A DNA stretch of 64,000 nucleotides from Capnocytophaga felis (GTDB lineage Bacteria; Bacteroidota; Bacteroidia; Flavobacteriales; Flavobacteriaceae): positions 21,709-85,708 of the forward strand of contig NZ_BLBC01000004.1 in assembly GCF_009684755.1 (NCBI RefSeq), written 5' to 3'. The position numbers were made by a program, and so were the translations under genes. The notes under the pieces are model-generated. The model was not told where the DNA came from, searched no databases, and saw nothing but the letters and a program-made list of their open reading frames with translations. Positions 26,095 to 35,277 of this stretch are shown in pieces (position 1 is the stretch's first letter; every line of letters starts with the position of its first letter).

Positions 26095-27192
26095 ATGTCA
26101 GATAAAAAACAAAATACATTACGACTTCCTGCCGAATTGCTATACGCTCACGAATTAGAAGCACTCAAAGCAGAAGATAAAAACGAAGAAAAACCTTTCG
26201 GGTGGCAACTTTCGCCCAAAGCGGTATTGAAATTTGTAATTGGCGGAAAAGCAAATGGCGTTGATATAACTCCCAAGTACATAGGACACAATCGCTTAGT
26301 CGAAATTGCTATCGCTACTTTGCTTACAGACCGCTCTCTTTTGCTTATCGGTGAGCCCGGAACTGCCAAATCTTGGCTTTCTGAGAACCTTACTGCTGCT
26401 ATTTGTGGCGACTCCAACAAGGTAATTCAAGGAACAGCAGGAACCAGTGAAGAACACATCCGTTATTCGTGGAATTACGCGATGTTATTGGCAAACGGTC
26501 CTTCCAATGAAGCACTTATCAAAAGTCCTATTTACAGAGCGATGGAAACAGGTTCCGTAGCCCGCTTTGAAGAAATTTCACGATGTGCTTCAGAAGTTCA
26601 AGATGCTCTGATTTCAATTATGTCCGAAAAAACAATCGCAATTCCTGAACTTAGCAAAGAACTTCCTGCCCAACGCGGATTTTCTATCATTGCAACGGCA
26701 AATACACGCGACAGAGGTGTAAACGAAATGTCTTCTGCTTTAAAAAGACGTTTCAATATCATTGTGTTACCTTCTCCGGCTACGCTCGAAACCGAAGTTT
26801 CTATCGTAACCAAACGTGTTGCGGAAATCTCCAACAACTATCAACTAAAAGCCAGTTTGCCAACCAACGAAGCTATTGAAAAAATCGTTACTATCTTCCG
26901 CGAATTGAGAAAAGGGATGACTTTGGACGAAAAACAAAAATTAAAATCTCCGAGCGGTGTTATTTCCACAGCAGAAGCCATATCACTCATTACCAACAGT
27001 ATGGCTTTAGCAGGAAGTTTTGGAAGTGGCTCAGTAACAGATGAAGATTTAGCATCAGGTTTGCAAGGGGCTATCGTAAAAGATGAAGACAAGGACAAAC
27101 TCGTATGGAAAGAATATCTTGAAAACGTAATGAAAAAACGCGGTGCATCGTGGCGAGAACTTTATAACCAATGCTCAGAAATGAATGGGTAA
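26095..27192 (+). CDS. MoxR-type AAA+ ATPase (YehL-like)
   Basis: 365-residue cytoplasmic AAA+ ATPase of the MoxR group, chaperone-like proteins that remodel or insert cofactors into partner complexes. Visible: Walker A GEPGTAKS (86-93), Walker B ARFEEISRC (156-164, with Glu-Glu instead of Asp-Glu), sensor 1 IIATANTRDRGVNEMSSALKRRFN and the arginine finger region. No membrane segment. It has its own promoter and precedes the DUF5682 gene by 77 bases. MoxR ATPases normally act with a VWA protein; none is adjacent. Neighbour content (SWIM, DUF5682) fits the YehL subfamily. Confidence 0.9.
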   Translation: MSDKKQNTLRLPAELLYAHELEALKAEDKNEEKPFGWQLSPKAVLKFVIGGKANGVDITPKYIGHNRLVEIAIATLLTDRSLLLIGEPGTAKSWLSENLTAAICGDSNKVIQGTAGTSEEHIRYSWNYAMLLANGPSNEALIKSPIYRAMETGSVARFEEISRCASEVQDALISIMSEKTIAIPELSKELPAQRGFSIIATANTRDRGVNEMSSALKRRFNIIVLPSPATLETEVSIVTKRVAEISNNYQLKASLPTNEAIEKIVTIFRELRKGMTLDEKQKLKSPSGVISTAEAISLITNSMALAGSFGSGSVTDEDLASGLQGAIVKDEDKDKLVWKEYLENVMKKRGASWRELYNQCSEMNG

Positions 27193-27269
27193 AACTGCTC
27201 TCTTTTCAGAATTTTATTTTTTTTCAAAGATAATTATTTTCAATTGTAAATCATAATAAGTAATTCAAT

Positions 27270-29549
27270 ATGAATACTTTTGGAGTTCGCCATTTATCGC
27301 CCGGAGCTTCGTTTCATCTTCTGAAGTTTTTGGAAAAACACAAGCCAAAATGCATTTTGATTGAAGGTCCGTCCGATGCTACAAACCTTATCACATATAT
27401 TGCCGAAAAAGGTGTAAAACCGCCCATTGCAATGCTTGGGTACACCACTGAACTGCCCATTGAAACTGTTTTGTATCCTTTTGCGAGTTATTCTCCGGAA
27501 TATCAAGCCATTTGCTGGGGTACAAAAAGAAAACTTGATGTGCGTTTTATTGACTTGCCTTCGGAAATTATGCTAAAACTCCGACAGGAACGCAATCAGG
27601 AAGAGAATGATGAAAAAATCACTAATTATTATTCTTTTCACAATGGATTGTATGACCAACTCGCCAAACAATATGAAGAAACAGACTATGAAAGCTACTG
27701 GGAACGAAATTTTGAACATAATTTAAATGAAGATATTTTTCATCAGGGGTTAGGTTATCAATCTGAACAAATTCGGGAACTTGTCATAGAAAAAGAGTAC
27801 GAATCCGTTCCTTATGATTTCTCCTACAATTTGATTCGGGAGTCTTATATGAAACGAGAAATTCAAAAAGCACTAACTTCATATAAACCTGAAGAAATTG
27901 TGATAATTGTTGGGGCGTACCATTTGGCAGGTATCCATAGTGATTTGCCTGCTATGACTGATGATGAGCTTAAAAAACTACCCCGAGCCACTTCCCAACT
28001 TACTCTTATGCCCTACTCCTATTTGCGTTTGAGCAGCAGAACAGGGTACGGAGCAGGCAATAAAGCTCCGTACTACTTTGAGTTGATGTGGCAAACAATG
28101 CAAAGTAATAATTTGCAGAATTTATCGGCTGTATATCTTTCAAAAGTAGCAAAAGAACTCCGAGAGAAAGGCGACAATGCTTCATCGGCGAGTGTTATTG
28201 AAGCCATCCGCTTGGCAAATGCTTTAACTGCAATGCGTGGAGGTACAATGCCTGTTCTGAAAGATTTACACGATGCTGTAATCACGTGTTTTGGTGGCGG
28301 AGAATTATCTCCTGTTGCAGAAGCTATCAACAGAGTTGATGTAGGAACAGCCATCGGAAGTCTGCCGGAGGGCATCAGTCAAACACCTGTACAAGAGAAT
28401 ATGAATCAGGAATTAAAACGCCTGAAACTTACTCAGTACAAATCGGCGGTAGCTCAGGAATTAACTCTTGACCTTCGTGAAAATCTGAAGGTAAAAACCA
28501 AAGAGGCTGCCTTTATCGACCTGAATCGTTCCATTTTCTTGCATCGTTTAAGAGTTTTAGGAATTCTTTTTGCACAAGAACAAAGAACATCACAAGATAG
28601 TGCTACTTGGGCTGAAAAATGGATATTACAATGGTCTCCCGAAGTAGAAATCCAAATCGTGGAAGCCAACTTAAAAGGAGAAACCATTGAAATTGCAGCA
28701 GCTTTCCACTTGAAAGAATTATTGAACGAATCTGATGATATTTCAGTTGTAGCTACCATTGTCCGACAAGCGTGTGAATGCCACCTAACAAGCTTATTTG
28801 AAAATGCTCTTAGTACGCTTCAGCGTTTACTTATTGATTCAAATAGCTTTACGGAAATTGCCAATGCCGCACACGAATTGGCTGTATTAGTGCAATATGG
28901 CAACCTTCGGCAATTTGATTTGGAACCTCTGAAACCCATCCTCCAACAATTGTTTTTAAGAGCTTCTCTTTTATTGGTAGATGCTTCATCTTGTGATGAT
29001 AAAGCCTCAACAAATGTATTGCAAGCAATCAACACAATGGAATTCATTTCACAACAACAGTATGATTTAGTAGATGTTGAAACTTGGCAAAAAGAACTTT
29101 CACATCTTGCTTGGCGTGATGATTTGAATGCTCGGCTTTCAGGAGTTGCTTTCTCCATTTTGTTGGAACATAACTTAGCTTCAGAAGAAGATTGTGCTAA
29201 AGAAGTTTCTCGAAGGCTTTCCCCAGGAATTCCTGCCGATTTGGGGGCAAGTTGGTTCGAAGGGCTTTCGGGGAGAAATCGTTACGCTTTGCTCTCAAGA
29301 GTTTCGCTCTGGAAAGAACTTGACCTTTATGTTCAGCAATTAGATGATGACGAGTTTCTCCGCTCAGTAGTATTTTTACGCAGAGCTTTTGCTGACTTTG
29401 AACCTAATCAGAAAAACAGCATTGCAGAACTTCTGGGCGACCTATGGGGAACTGGTTCTGAAGCTACTGCTGAGGCTCTGCAAACTGAATTAACAGAAGA
29501 CGAAACCTCAAAATTAGATGAGTTAAACGACTTCGACTTTGATTTTTAA
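27270..29549 (+). CDS. DUF5682 protein, TraB/TIKI-like N-terminus
   Basis: 759-residue soluble protein, DUF5682 (compare E. coli YehM, from memory). The first 230 residues show a motif order like that of the TraB/TIKI/EreA hydrolase superfamily: [10 protein letters not shown] (5-14), LIEGPSD (30-36), [10 protein letters not shown] (189-198) and VGAYHLAG (214-221, with His218). The remainder is helical and of unknown role. It is the last gene of the operon with the MoxR ATPase; no terminator is seen before the sodA promoter, whose -33 element lies inside the last codons. The hydrolase idea is inference from motifs. Confidence 0.85.
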   Translation: MNTFGVRHLSPGASFHLLKFLEKHKPKCILIEGPSDATNLITYIAEKGVKPPIAMLGYTTELPIETVLYPFASYSPEYQAICWGTKRKLDVRFIDLPSEIMLKLRQERNQEENDEKITNYYSFHNGLYDQLAKQYEETDYESYWERNFEHNLNEDIFHQGLGYQSEQIRELVIEKEYESVPYDFSYNLIRESYMKREIQKALTSYKPEEIVIIVGAYHLAGIHSDLPAMTDDELKKLPRATSQLTLMPYSYLRLSSRTGYGAGNKAPYYFELMWQTMQSNNLQNLSAVYLSKVAKELREKGDNASSASVIEAIRLANALTAMRGGTMPVLKDLHDAVITCFGGGELSPVAEAINRVDVGTAIGSLPEGISQTPVQENMNQELKRLKLTQYKSAVAQELTLDLRENLKVKTKEAAFIDLNRSIFLHRLRVLGILFAQEQRTSQDSATWAEKWILQWSPEVEIQIVEANLKGETIEIAAAFHLKELLNESDDISVVATIVRQACECHLTSLFENALSTLQRLLIDSNSFTEIANAAHELAVLVQYGNLRQFDLEPLKPILQQLFLRASLLLVDASSCDDKASTNVLQAINTMEFISQQQYDLVDVETWQKELSHLAWRDDLNARLSGVAFSILLEHNLASEEDCAKEVSRRLSPGIPADLGASWFEGLSGRNRYALLSRVSLWKELDLYVQQLDDDEFLRSVVFLRRAFADFEPNQKNSIAELLGDLWGTGSEATAEALQTELTEDETSKLDELNDFDFDF

Positions 29550-29568
29550 TTTTTTTGTCCTATTTTTG
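29538..29568 (+). promoter_or_regulatory. Promoter of sodA
   Basis: TTTG (29538-29541), 19 nt, TATTTTTG (29561-29568): full match. The -33 box is within the 3' end of the DUF5682 gene. Confidence 0.9.
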
Positions 29569-29593
29569 TACTCTAACTTTAAAAATTAAGACT

Positions 29594-30202
29594 ATGTCAT
29601 TTACATTACCTAAATTACCTTATGCTTATGATGCTTTAGAGCCTCACGTTGATGCTCGCACAATGGAAATTCATCACACCAAACATCATAATGCTTACAC
29701 AACTAACTTAAATACAGCCATTGCCGGAACAAATTTGGAAGGAAAAACCATTGAGGAAATTCTTGAAAATTTGGATATGAACAATGGTGCAGTACGTAAT
29801 AACGGAGGTGGTTTTTATAACCATAATTTGTTTTGGGAAGTGATGTCTCCTAATGGAGGAGGAAAGCCCTCAGGCGAATTAGCTAAAGCCATTGACAAAA
29901 AATTTGGAAGTTTTGATACCTTCAAGGAAGAGTTTACTAAAGCAGCGGCTACTCGTTTTGGTTCCGGATGGGCTTGGCTTTGTGTTCATAAAGGCGGAAA
30001 GTTAGAAATTTGTTCTACTGCAAACCAAGATAATCCGTTAATGCCTAACACAGGATGCGAAGGAAAACCAATTCTCGGATTAGACGTTTGGGAACACGCT
30101 TACTATCTAAATTATCAAAATCGTCGTCCTGATTATATTCAAGCATTTTTTAATGTAATTAATTGGGAAAAAGTAGCTGAATTATTCGCTAAATACAAAT
30201 AA
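29594..30202 (+). CDS. sodA: Superoxide dismutase, Mn type
   Basis: Converts superoxide to oxygen and hydrogen peroxide in the cytoplasm. The 202-residue product has metal ligands H27, H77, D164 and H168 ([31 protein letters not shown]). The [11 protein letters not shown] block and Gln in TANQDNPLM point to a manganese or cambialistic enzyme over a strict iron one. ATG 29594 gives the standard [17 protein letters not shown] start; a longer frame from 29555 overlaps the -7 box and is rejected. Confidence 0.96.
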   Translation: MSFTLPKLPYAYDALEPHVDARTMEIHHTKHHNAYTTNLNTAIAGTNLEGKTIEEILENLDMNNGAVRNNGGGFYNHNLFWEVMSPNGGGKPSGELAKAIDKKFGSFDTFKEEFTKAAATRFGSGWAWLCVHKGGKLEICSTANQDNPLMPNTGCEGKPILGLDVWEHAYYLNYQNRRPDYIQAFFNVINWEKVAELFAKYK

Positions 30203-30222
30203 TCAGAATAATTCATCATCAA

Positions 30223-30258
30223 AAAAAGCTCAAAAATCCGTAGATTTTTGAGCTTTTT
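30223..30258 (+). terminator. Bidirectional terminator, sodA / tamB
   Basis: Perfect 15-bp stem AAAAGCTCAAAAATC/GATTTTTGAGCTTTT with 4-nt loop CGTA; T-runs both ways. Confidence 0.92.
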
Positions 30259-30264
30259 GCTTTT

Positions 30265-33200
30265 CTATTCTTTTCTGTAAGGTTTTTCTATAATTTTACC
30301 ACCTTTCCCAAAAACTTTGTGAATCAACTCTTTGAAAGTACTAAAATCAACCGAATAGGTAATCCCCGCCCCTTGCGTGTAACCAATCCTATCTAATAAA
30401 TATTGTTGCCATTCATTCTCTCTGAAGAAGAATTTCGCCGTTAGATTTCCTGTTTCCGTCAAACGGAGCACAACTTCCGCATTTCCTGCCACAGCCGTCC
30501 TTGTTACACCACCGACAGGAATTCCCACTTTAGCATTTACCGAAGCCCACTCTGTAATCTGTGTAGAAAAAGTGAATCCCAACCGGTCACTATTGTTTAT
30601 TTCCGAGGCACTATCTATCGTTCCTGCTTCGTATGAAACACCTAAATTTAATTTATTATCTTCATCTGAAAGCAGTTGATTGAAAAGCCCCGCAGCAGTT
30701 TCAAACAAATTGTGTGCAACCAAACGATTATCCGTATTTCGCTCACTCATAAATGAACCTTGTGCCAATAAAGAGAAGGCTTGTAATCGTTTGCGGTCTT
30801 CATCTGCCATTCTGTAATTCAATTCGGAAACCAAACTTGGGTTGCTATCCGGAAATGTGATATCAAATAGTGTTTCGGGTTGCATCAATTCTCCTTCAAG
30901 CTTGATTATCACTTGTGTAGGAATTTTTCTGTTATACTGAGACGATTCCAACAATACTGACGGATTGGCATTCAAAGTATAGGCTGCTTTCAAATCACGC
31001 AAAGTTGCCTTCAGCGGGTCACCACTCCAAGAAATAGAACCTCCGGGAAGAACCGTAAACCTTTTATCTATAATATTTTCAAATTTAAAATTGTAATAGC
31101 CTGAATATGTGATAAAGTCACCCCACATATTAAATTTTCCATTGGTATTGATTTCAATAAGAAGCGTTCCTTCCCCACGACCAACGAGATTACTACCTGT
31201 TTTCTTGTCCATAATGATTTCAACCTCAGCGTTGGGCATTACGTCCATATTAAACTTGAGTTCCAATCCCTTCACAGATTCCAAAGTGCGTTCTACCTTG
31301 ATGTTTTTATTTCCCTTTTCAATAAAAGTTATGAAAGAATCATCACCAACTCCTTCTGAATCAGGAAGCGGAATTTTAAACTGAGTGCCTTCCTCTGTTT
31401 TAGCATTTACCGCTATAACAAGCTCATCTATAGCTCCTTTGATAGTTGCTTCTCCTTGTATGAATCCTGTTCCGTAGAAAAGTGCATCATCCGTATATTT
31501 TGTGTTTAAAACCAAAAATCGCTTTCCTTGAGACTTTAACGTTAAATCAAAAAACCAATCGGATAATTTACTGTGGCGTATGGAACCATCAAACAAAGCT
31601 TGAGTTTTGAAAGCTGTATCGGTAAGTGTCCAATTTTCGAGCTCAAAAGTTTGATTATTGATTTTTATCTTCGCATTATCCTGAAAATCAGCATTCAAAT
31701 TCAAATACGTGATTCCCATTCCTCCTTTACGGATTGAAAGTTCTCCGTCCATCTTCGGATTTTCAATTTTTCCTTTTATATCAATCCCTCCTGAAAGCCA
31801 ACCTCTTAAGTCGAATAAAATTCCTTCTGCAAACGGATTAAAAGGTGCTAAGTTAAAATCGTGAAATTTGGCTTTCAAATCCAATAAAGTTCCTTCTTTC
31901 CCGTCCAAATTTATTTTTCCTCCCATTTGGAAACCTCGCGTTTTTCCATTGACAAAATGAGCTGAAACATCGAAAGACGATAAATCATCATTCCCAAAAA
32001 TGCTTGCTTCCAAATCACCATAATCGTATCCGTTCAAGCGAAAATACCGAATGAATAAATCAGATGACGGATAAAACAATTTACCTTTTTGAATCAGAGA
32101 TAAATGTCCGTTCATTATTCCTCTCAAATCCAACCCTTTCATTTCGGGAGTAATTTTTTCCAAAGAAACATTGTTGGCTACAATATGAATATTTTTGTAA
32201 TTGTTTTTGGTTACTATCCCACTCAGATTGATATGTTGATTACGGTGAGCCATTCTGAAATTATCAATCTTAATACTATCGGCAGTACGATTGATAATAA
32301 TTTTATTTTGCTTATCGGAGTTATCTCGATTGATAAACCAAGCGTTTTCTTTAAAATTAAATAAGGATTTTTTCAACCCAATTATGGATTCCTGCTTCTC
32401 ATTAAGTGTATGATAGAAATTCAATTCATAAACATCTTTTCCTGTTTCTCCTCCTTTGAATTCCGTTCGGAAAAACAGCGTATCCTTAATTGTTGCATTA
32501 ATTAAGTTAAAATCATTTATGGTGTACATTCCCAAATCCACCTTTCCTACCTCAAAGAAAGCATTATAAAGCGGATTTTTATTATCAATTCGCAAATCAA
32601 CATTATCTATTTGATAATCATACGCATTAATGTCAGGAGATTTTAATTGCATTTTAAAACTTCCTTCGTCGGCAACTATTTTTCCTTTTAAAATTGTGTT
32701 CTTACCAATTTTAACTTTAGGCACAAAAACCTCAACAATTTTATTGTATATATTAAAATTAAATTCAATATATTGATTGTCAGTTATTTTATAAGGTTTA
32801 TAATGCGTATAAATACTTCCAAAGGCATTCTGCAGAATTTTTTTAGCTTCTGCCATTTTGAATTTTCCTTCTACTTTTCCGCTAATAATATCAGGTGAAT
32901 TAATCGTGATTTTCTTTACCCCTTCCTTTGAAATTGTGGAAGTTACCTCAAAATCATTAAAAGAAAATACGTCGGCAGAATTGGTATATTGTGCATTTTT
33001 AAAGCTTATTGTACCAACAATATCATCCAGATTATTTCCCTGAATATCAAATACAATGCTTCCCTTCAGCTTTGAAATTGAATCCGATTCCATAAACTTG
33101 AGAGCGTGCAAATCTGCTACATCTATATTGGCTTGAAAATCAAATTTTGAATTATTTTTTGAAAAGTCCGCCAGACCACTAAAATTCATCTTCAGATTTA

Positions 33201-34668
33201 TGTCATTGGCAGAAATTCTTCCGTTAAAAACCTTGTTTTTGAACTCTCCATCAACTGAAATATTTTTGTAATCATACCCATTGTAATGAAATGATTCTGC
33301 TTTTCCGTATGCTTGCATTTTTAAAGAAGCCAAGTCGAATCCGCTTCCTTTTACAGTCATATGTGCGGTTAATTTACCAAAAGAACGATCAGCAAGTAAA
33401 GCTCCAAAATCAAGCCCTTGCGTTGCTACCGTTCCCTTGTATATCATATCGTTAATATTTTCCAAATTGTCGAGCATTCCGTCAAGAGATGCATTTCCTT
33501 TGTTGGAACGTAACTCCAAATTTGCCTCCAAAGCCGAAGTTGTGTATAAAAGGTCACCGTGAACCGAAAACATTTCCAGACGTTGCACTTCAGAAGGAAT
33601 ATTTTGCCCTAATAATGTAGGCATTAACGTGGCCAAATCATTGTAAATAGATTCCAAATAAACGTCTTTTCCTTTCACAATAATTTTTTTCTTATCATCA
33701 AGTAAATTTTTGAAATTAAAATTCCCTTCAACAACCGTATTCTGATATGTAATTTCGCCTTCAGATACTTTCAAGTCGTTTAAAACCCCTTGTATTGATA
33801 AGTTTTTGATATTCAAAGATTTTCCTACTCCAAATCCGTTGTAAAAAGTGTTCAAATCTGTGGTTTCCAAACTTGCTTTTGAAATCTTGGCATCAAAAAG
33901 AACCTTATTTTCAAAATCATCAAAACCATCTTCAGTAGGAAACAATTTTACATATCCCTCAAGTGATGACTTATCTGTTTCAAAAAGTAAATTATCAACA
34001 CTTATAAGCGAATCTGTGAAGGCAAAGTTTGTTTCTATGTTTTTAACATACAGATTTTTATCATATACAAAATTGGCTTTTTGGACATCAAAAAACACCT
34101 GTGAATCAAGAACCTTAAAATCCTTCAAATTGATATTCAGATTTTCCAGTTTAATAATGGAAGGGTCTTTTTTATTTTCGTCGGAAATGTAACAATTACT
34201 ATTGGTTAGGTTAACAGATTTAGCTTCCATTATGAAACCTCCCGTACTTGGCTTGCCCGAATCAAATTTGGAAATAAACACATCCAAGTTAGAAATCGTA
34301 TCTCCTTTATGGGTTTTCATATTGAAAATCAACCCATCAGCTTCAAGTTTTCCAAAATACAAATTCCCTTCAGTGAGTTGCCTGAAATTTAAAATGGAAG
34401 TCTCTAATTCTTTTGCAGCAATCAAAGTATCTTTTCTGAAATCATTGATTAACAATTGCTTGATAGCTACATTTCCGTTGATTTTTAAATGTACTTTCTC
34501 TATTTGTATATCTACGTCATAGTCATTATTAAGCCAATTTACTACCTTTTTAGCTATAAACGTCTGAGTTACAGGCAAAGCCAAAAGCAGAGCAATTACC
34601 CCCAAAATCAGGAGAGTAATCCATATAAATCGAAATACTATTTTACCAAATCTTTTGATTCTGAGCAT
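30265..34668 (-). CDS. tamB: Translocation and assembly module protein TamB (DUF490)
   Basis: Very long (1467 residues) AsmA/TamB-like bridge protein predicted to span the periplasm from an inner-membrane anchor to the outer membrane, in outer-membrane protein assembly or phospholipid transport. One N-terminal hydrophobic helix (about residues 10-32) is followed by repetitive beta-strand-rich sequence with no cysteine clusters, and the conserved TamB domain at the C-terminus (GRGEGTLLIEINTNGKFNMWGDF, SGYYNFKFENIIDKRF). Start ATG 34668 preferred to TTG 34686. To my knowledge tamB is often the divergent neighbour of tsaD in Bacteroidota; here a PUL separates them. Confidence 0.9.
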   Translation of the reverse strand: MLRIKRFGKIVFRFIWITLLILGVIALLLALPVTQTFIAKKVVNWLNNDYDVDIQIEKVHLKINGNVAIKQLLINDFRKDTLIAAKELETSILNFRQLTEGNLYFGKLEADGLIFNMKTHKGDTISNLDVFISKFDSGKPSTGGFIMEAKSVNLTNSNCYISDENKKDPSIIKLENLNINLKDFKVLDSQVFFDVQKANFVYDKNLYVKNIETNFAFTDSLISVDNLLFETDKSSLEGYVKLFPTEDGFDDFENKVLFDAKISKASLETTDLNTFYNGFGVGKSLNIKNLSIQGVLNDLKVSEGEITYQNTVVEGNFNFKNLLDDKKKIIVKGKDVYLESIYNDLATLMPTLLGQNIPSEVQRLEMFSVHGDLLYTTSALEANLELRSNKGNASLDGMLDNLENINDMIYKGTVATQGLDFGALLADRSFGKLTAHMTVKGSGFDLASLKMQAYGKAESFHYNGYDYKNISVDGEFKNKVFNGRISANDINLKMNFSGLADFSKNNSKFDFQANIDVADLHALKFMESDSISKLKGSIVFDIQGNNLDDIVGTISFKNAQYTNSADVFSFNDFEVTSTISKEGVKKITINSPDIISGKVEGKFKMAEAKKILQNAFGSIYTHYKPYKITDNQYIEFNFNIYNKIVEVFVPKVKIGKNTILKGKIVADEGSFKMQLKSPDINAYDYQIDNVDLRIDNKNPLYNAFFEVGKVDLGMYTINDFNLINATIKDTLFFRTEFKGGETGKDVYELNFYHTLNEKQESIIGLKKSLFNFKENAWFINRDNSDKQNKIIINRTADSIKIDNFRMAHRNQHINLSGIVTKNNYKNIHIVANNVSLEKITPEMKGLDLRGIMNGHLSLIQKGKLFYPSSDLFIRYFRLNGYDYGDLEASIFGNDDLSSFDVSAHFVNGKTRGFQMGGKINLDGKEGTLLDLKAKFHDFNLAPFNPFAEGILFDLRGWLSGGIDIKGKIENPKMDGELSIRKGGMGITYLNLNADFQDNAKIKINNQTFELENWTLTDTAFKTQALFDGSIRHSKLSDWFFDLTLKSQGKRFLVLNTKYTDDALFYGTGFIQGEATIKGAIDELVIAVNAKTEEGTQFKIPLPDSEGVGDDSFITFIEKGNKNIKVERTLESVKGLELKFNMDVMPNAEVEIIMDKKTGSNLVGRGEGTLLIEINTNGKFNMWGDFITYSGYYNFKFENIIDKRFTVLPGGSISWSGDPLKATLRDLKAAYTLNANPSVLLESSQYNRKIPTQVIIKLEGELMQPETLFDITFPDSNPSLVSELNYRMADEDRKRLQAFSLLAQGSFMSERNTDNRLVAHNLFETAAGLFNQLLSDEDNKLNLGVSYEAGTIDSASEINNSDRLGFTFSTQITEWASVNAKVGIPVGGVTRTAVAGNAEVVLRLTETGNLTAKFFFRENEWQQYLLDRIGYTQGAGITYSVDFSTFKELIHKVFGKGGKIIEKPYRKE

Positions 34669-34703
34669 CAAAATTTCCTTTATCAATTATGTGTTAGAGA
34701 CCG

Positions 34704-34734
34704 CAAATTTAGATTTATTCTTCAACAGGTACAA
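34704..34734 (-). promoter_or_regulatory. Promoter of tamB
   Basis: Minus strand TTG, 20 nt, TAAATTTG (34704-34711), 36 nt before the ATG. Confidence 0.75.
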
Positions 34735-35107
34735 GTTTTTTTTTAAGTATTTGCAAATCTATTGATTAAGCTATGAAATAATTCTTAATTGCAACTAAAG
34801 TGATACAACATCAAAAAACGGATGCTTCTATAGATGTAGAATTACAATTACAATCTGATCTTTAAACAATCATAAAACTTTTAACTTTATTAACATATTT
34901 CTGGGAAAACGATAAAAGTTTCTTCAATGACAAGGTTTTACCTTTTTAATAGATTTTACAAATTGCAAACCAGATATTTAGAATAATTCTAAAGAACATA
35001 ATCCACTAAAAAAGCCAGATAAATAATTATTATTGACGTTAGAATTTCTTTAACTTATTGAAAAAGAAACAGACATAAATATATCTAAAAAATATTTTAA
35101 AAAATAA
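34735..35107. other. AT-rich intergenic region upstream of the PUL
   Basis: About 370 bases without a believable gene, RNA or repeat. Short open frames here (for example about 34795-34864 on the plus strand) look like chance. No regulator gene for the PUL is present. Confidence 0.5.
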
Positions 35108-35138
35108 TTGTTTTTTATTTCCATATGTCATACATTTG
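35108..35138 (+). promoter_or_regulatory. Promoter of the SusCD / GH18 locus
   Basis: TTG (35108-35110), 20 nt, TACATTTG (35131-35138). It predicts an unusually long leader of about 130 nt before the susC-like ATG (35278). Confidence 0.85.
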
Positions 35139-35277
35139 TAGTCCTCATTTTTTGAAGATTTGACAAAAAAGACAAGAAAAATACTTCTAAAGCAAGAAAT
35201 AAATCTTTTAAAAGTCATTTCTTTTGAGAAAAGCTCAATGTATTAGAGAATAAAATTATTAATTTAAAGATGTAGAT

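Noticed and set aside
34795..34864. Short plus-strand frame between tamB and the PUL
   Set aside because: About 20 codons, no promoter and no homology.
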